From positions 1,507,203-1,554,702 of the forward strand of contig CAJNDS010002745.1 of assembly GCA_905221605.1 (NCBI GenBank): a DNA stretch of 47,500 nt. The letters are read 5' to 3'. Position numbers and translations under genes: made by a program. The notes under the pieces are model-generated. The model made no database searches, had not been told where the DNA came from, and was given only the letters and a program-made list of their open reading frames with translations. Source of the stretch: Symbiodinium natans (Eukaryota > Sar > Dinophyceae > Suessiales > Symbiodiniaceae). This document shows positions 47,463 to 47,500 of this stretch, in pieces (within the stretch, counting starts at the first letter, position 1; every line of letters starts with the position of its first letter).

Positions 47463-47500
47463 GGGTTGTTCCCCCTTATACTAACAGCCCTTAAAGGGGA
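47463..47500. mobile_element. MITE, family B, cut by the window end
   Basis: GGGTTGTTCCCCCTTATACTA followed by ACAGCCCTTAA is the left arm of family B. Confidence 0.75.

Overview
The window looks like nuclear DNA of a dinoflagellate, most probably Symbiodiniaceae or a near relative. Four things point there. (1) The minus-strand reading frame at the left edge has a ubiquitin-like N-terminus followed by 33-residue ankyrin repeats of the GADKNLQD type, an architecture I associate with that group. (2) Genes are cut into many exons of 30-140 nt. (3) Introns use GT, GC and GA donors with an AG|G acceptor, the non-canonical set known from dinoflagellates. (4) The telomere-type unit TTTAGGG is used. 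Every gene piece I trust lies on the minus strand, so genes read right to left, consistent with one-directional dinoflagellate gene arrays.

Layout. 1-1050: an ankyrin-repeat gene, open at the window edge. 1207 to about 21.2 kb: one long multi-EF-hand gene; I could splice a chain of more than 20 small exons, nearly all with matching phase, and EF-hand loops are completed across splice junctions. 16.4-18.6 kb: a 2.2-kb foldback element with inverted ends and a (TAG)n core sits in an intron of this gene. 21.9-26.3 kb: scattered exon candidates. 26.6-28.9 kb: six exons of a second gene whose phases join without conflict; function not recognised. 30-39.4 kb: further minus-strand exons, partly linked. 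39607-40026: a 139-codon terminal exon with a stop. 40.8-47.2 kb: more exons, including a three-exon run ending in a Walker A motif split by an intron (44853-43999) and a three-exon run at 47169-46760.

Between exons the DNA is unusual. Short TTTAGGG/CCCTAAA tracts in both orientations fill almost every intron and spacer; two introns are made almost only of telomere units. At least eight families of 60-180 bp MITE-like inverted repeats (called A-H here) are interspersed. Several copies are split by a telomere tract with a short duplication at the break, which gives direct evidence that telomere DNA was inserted into existing sequence. Variant units (GGGCTTA, GGGTTGA, GGGTTTATA) form local homogeneous runs, so the tracts also expand in place.

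No tRNA, rRNA, CRISPR array or spliced-leader gene was recognised. Exon limits are read by eye from splice signals and phase; no transcript or homology search was possible.
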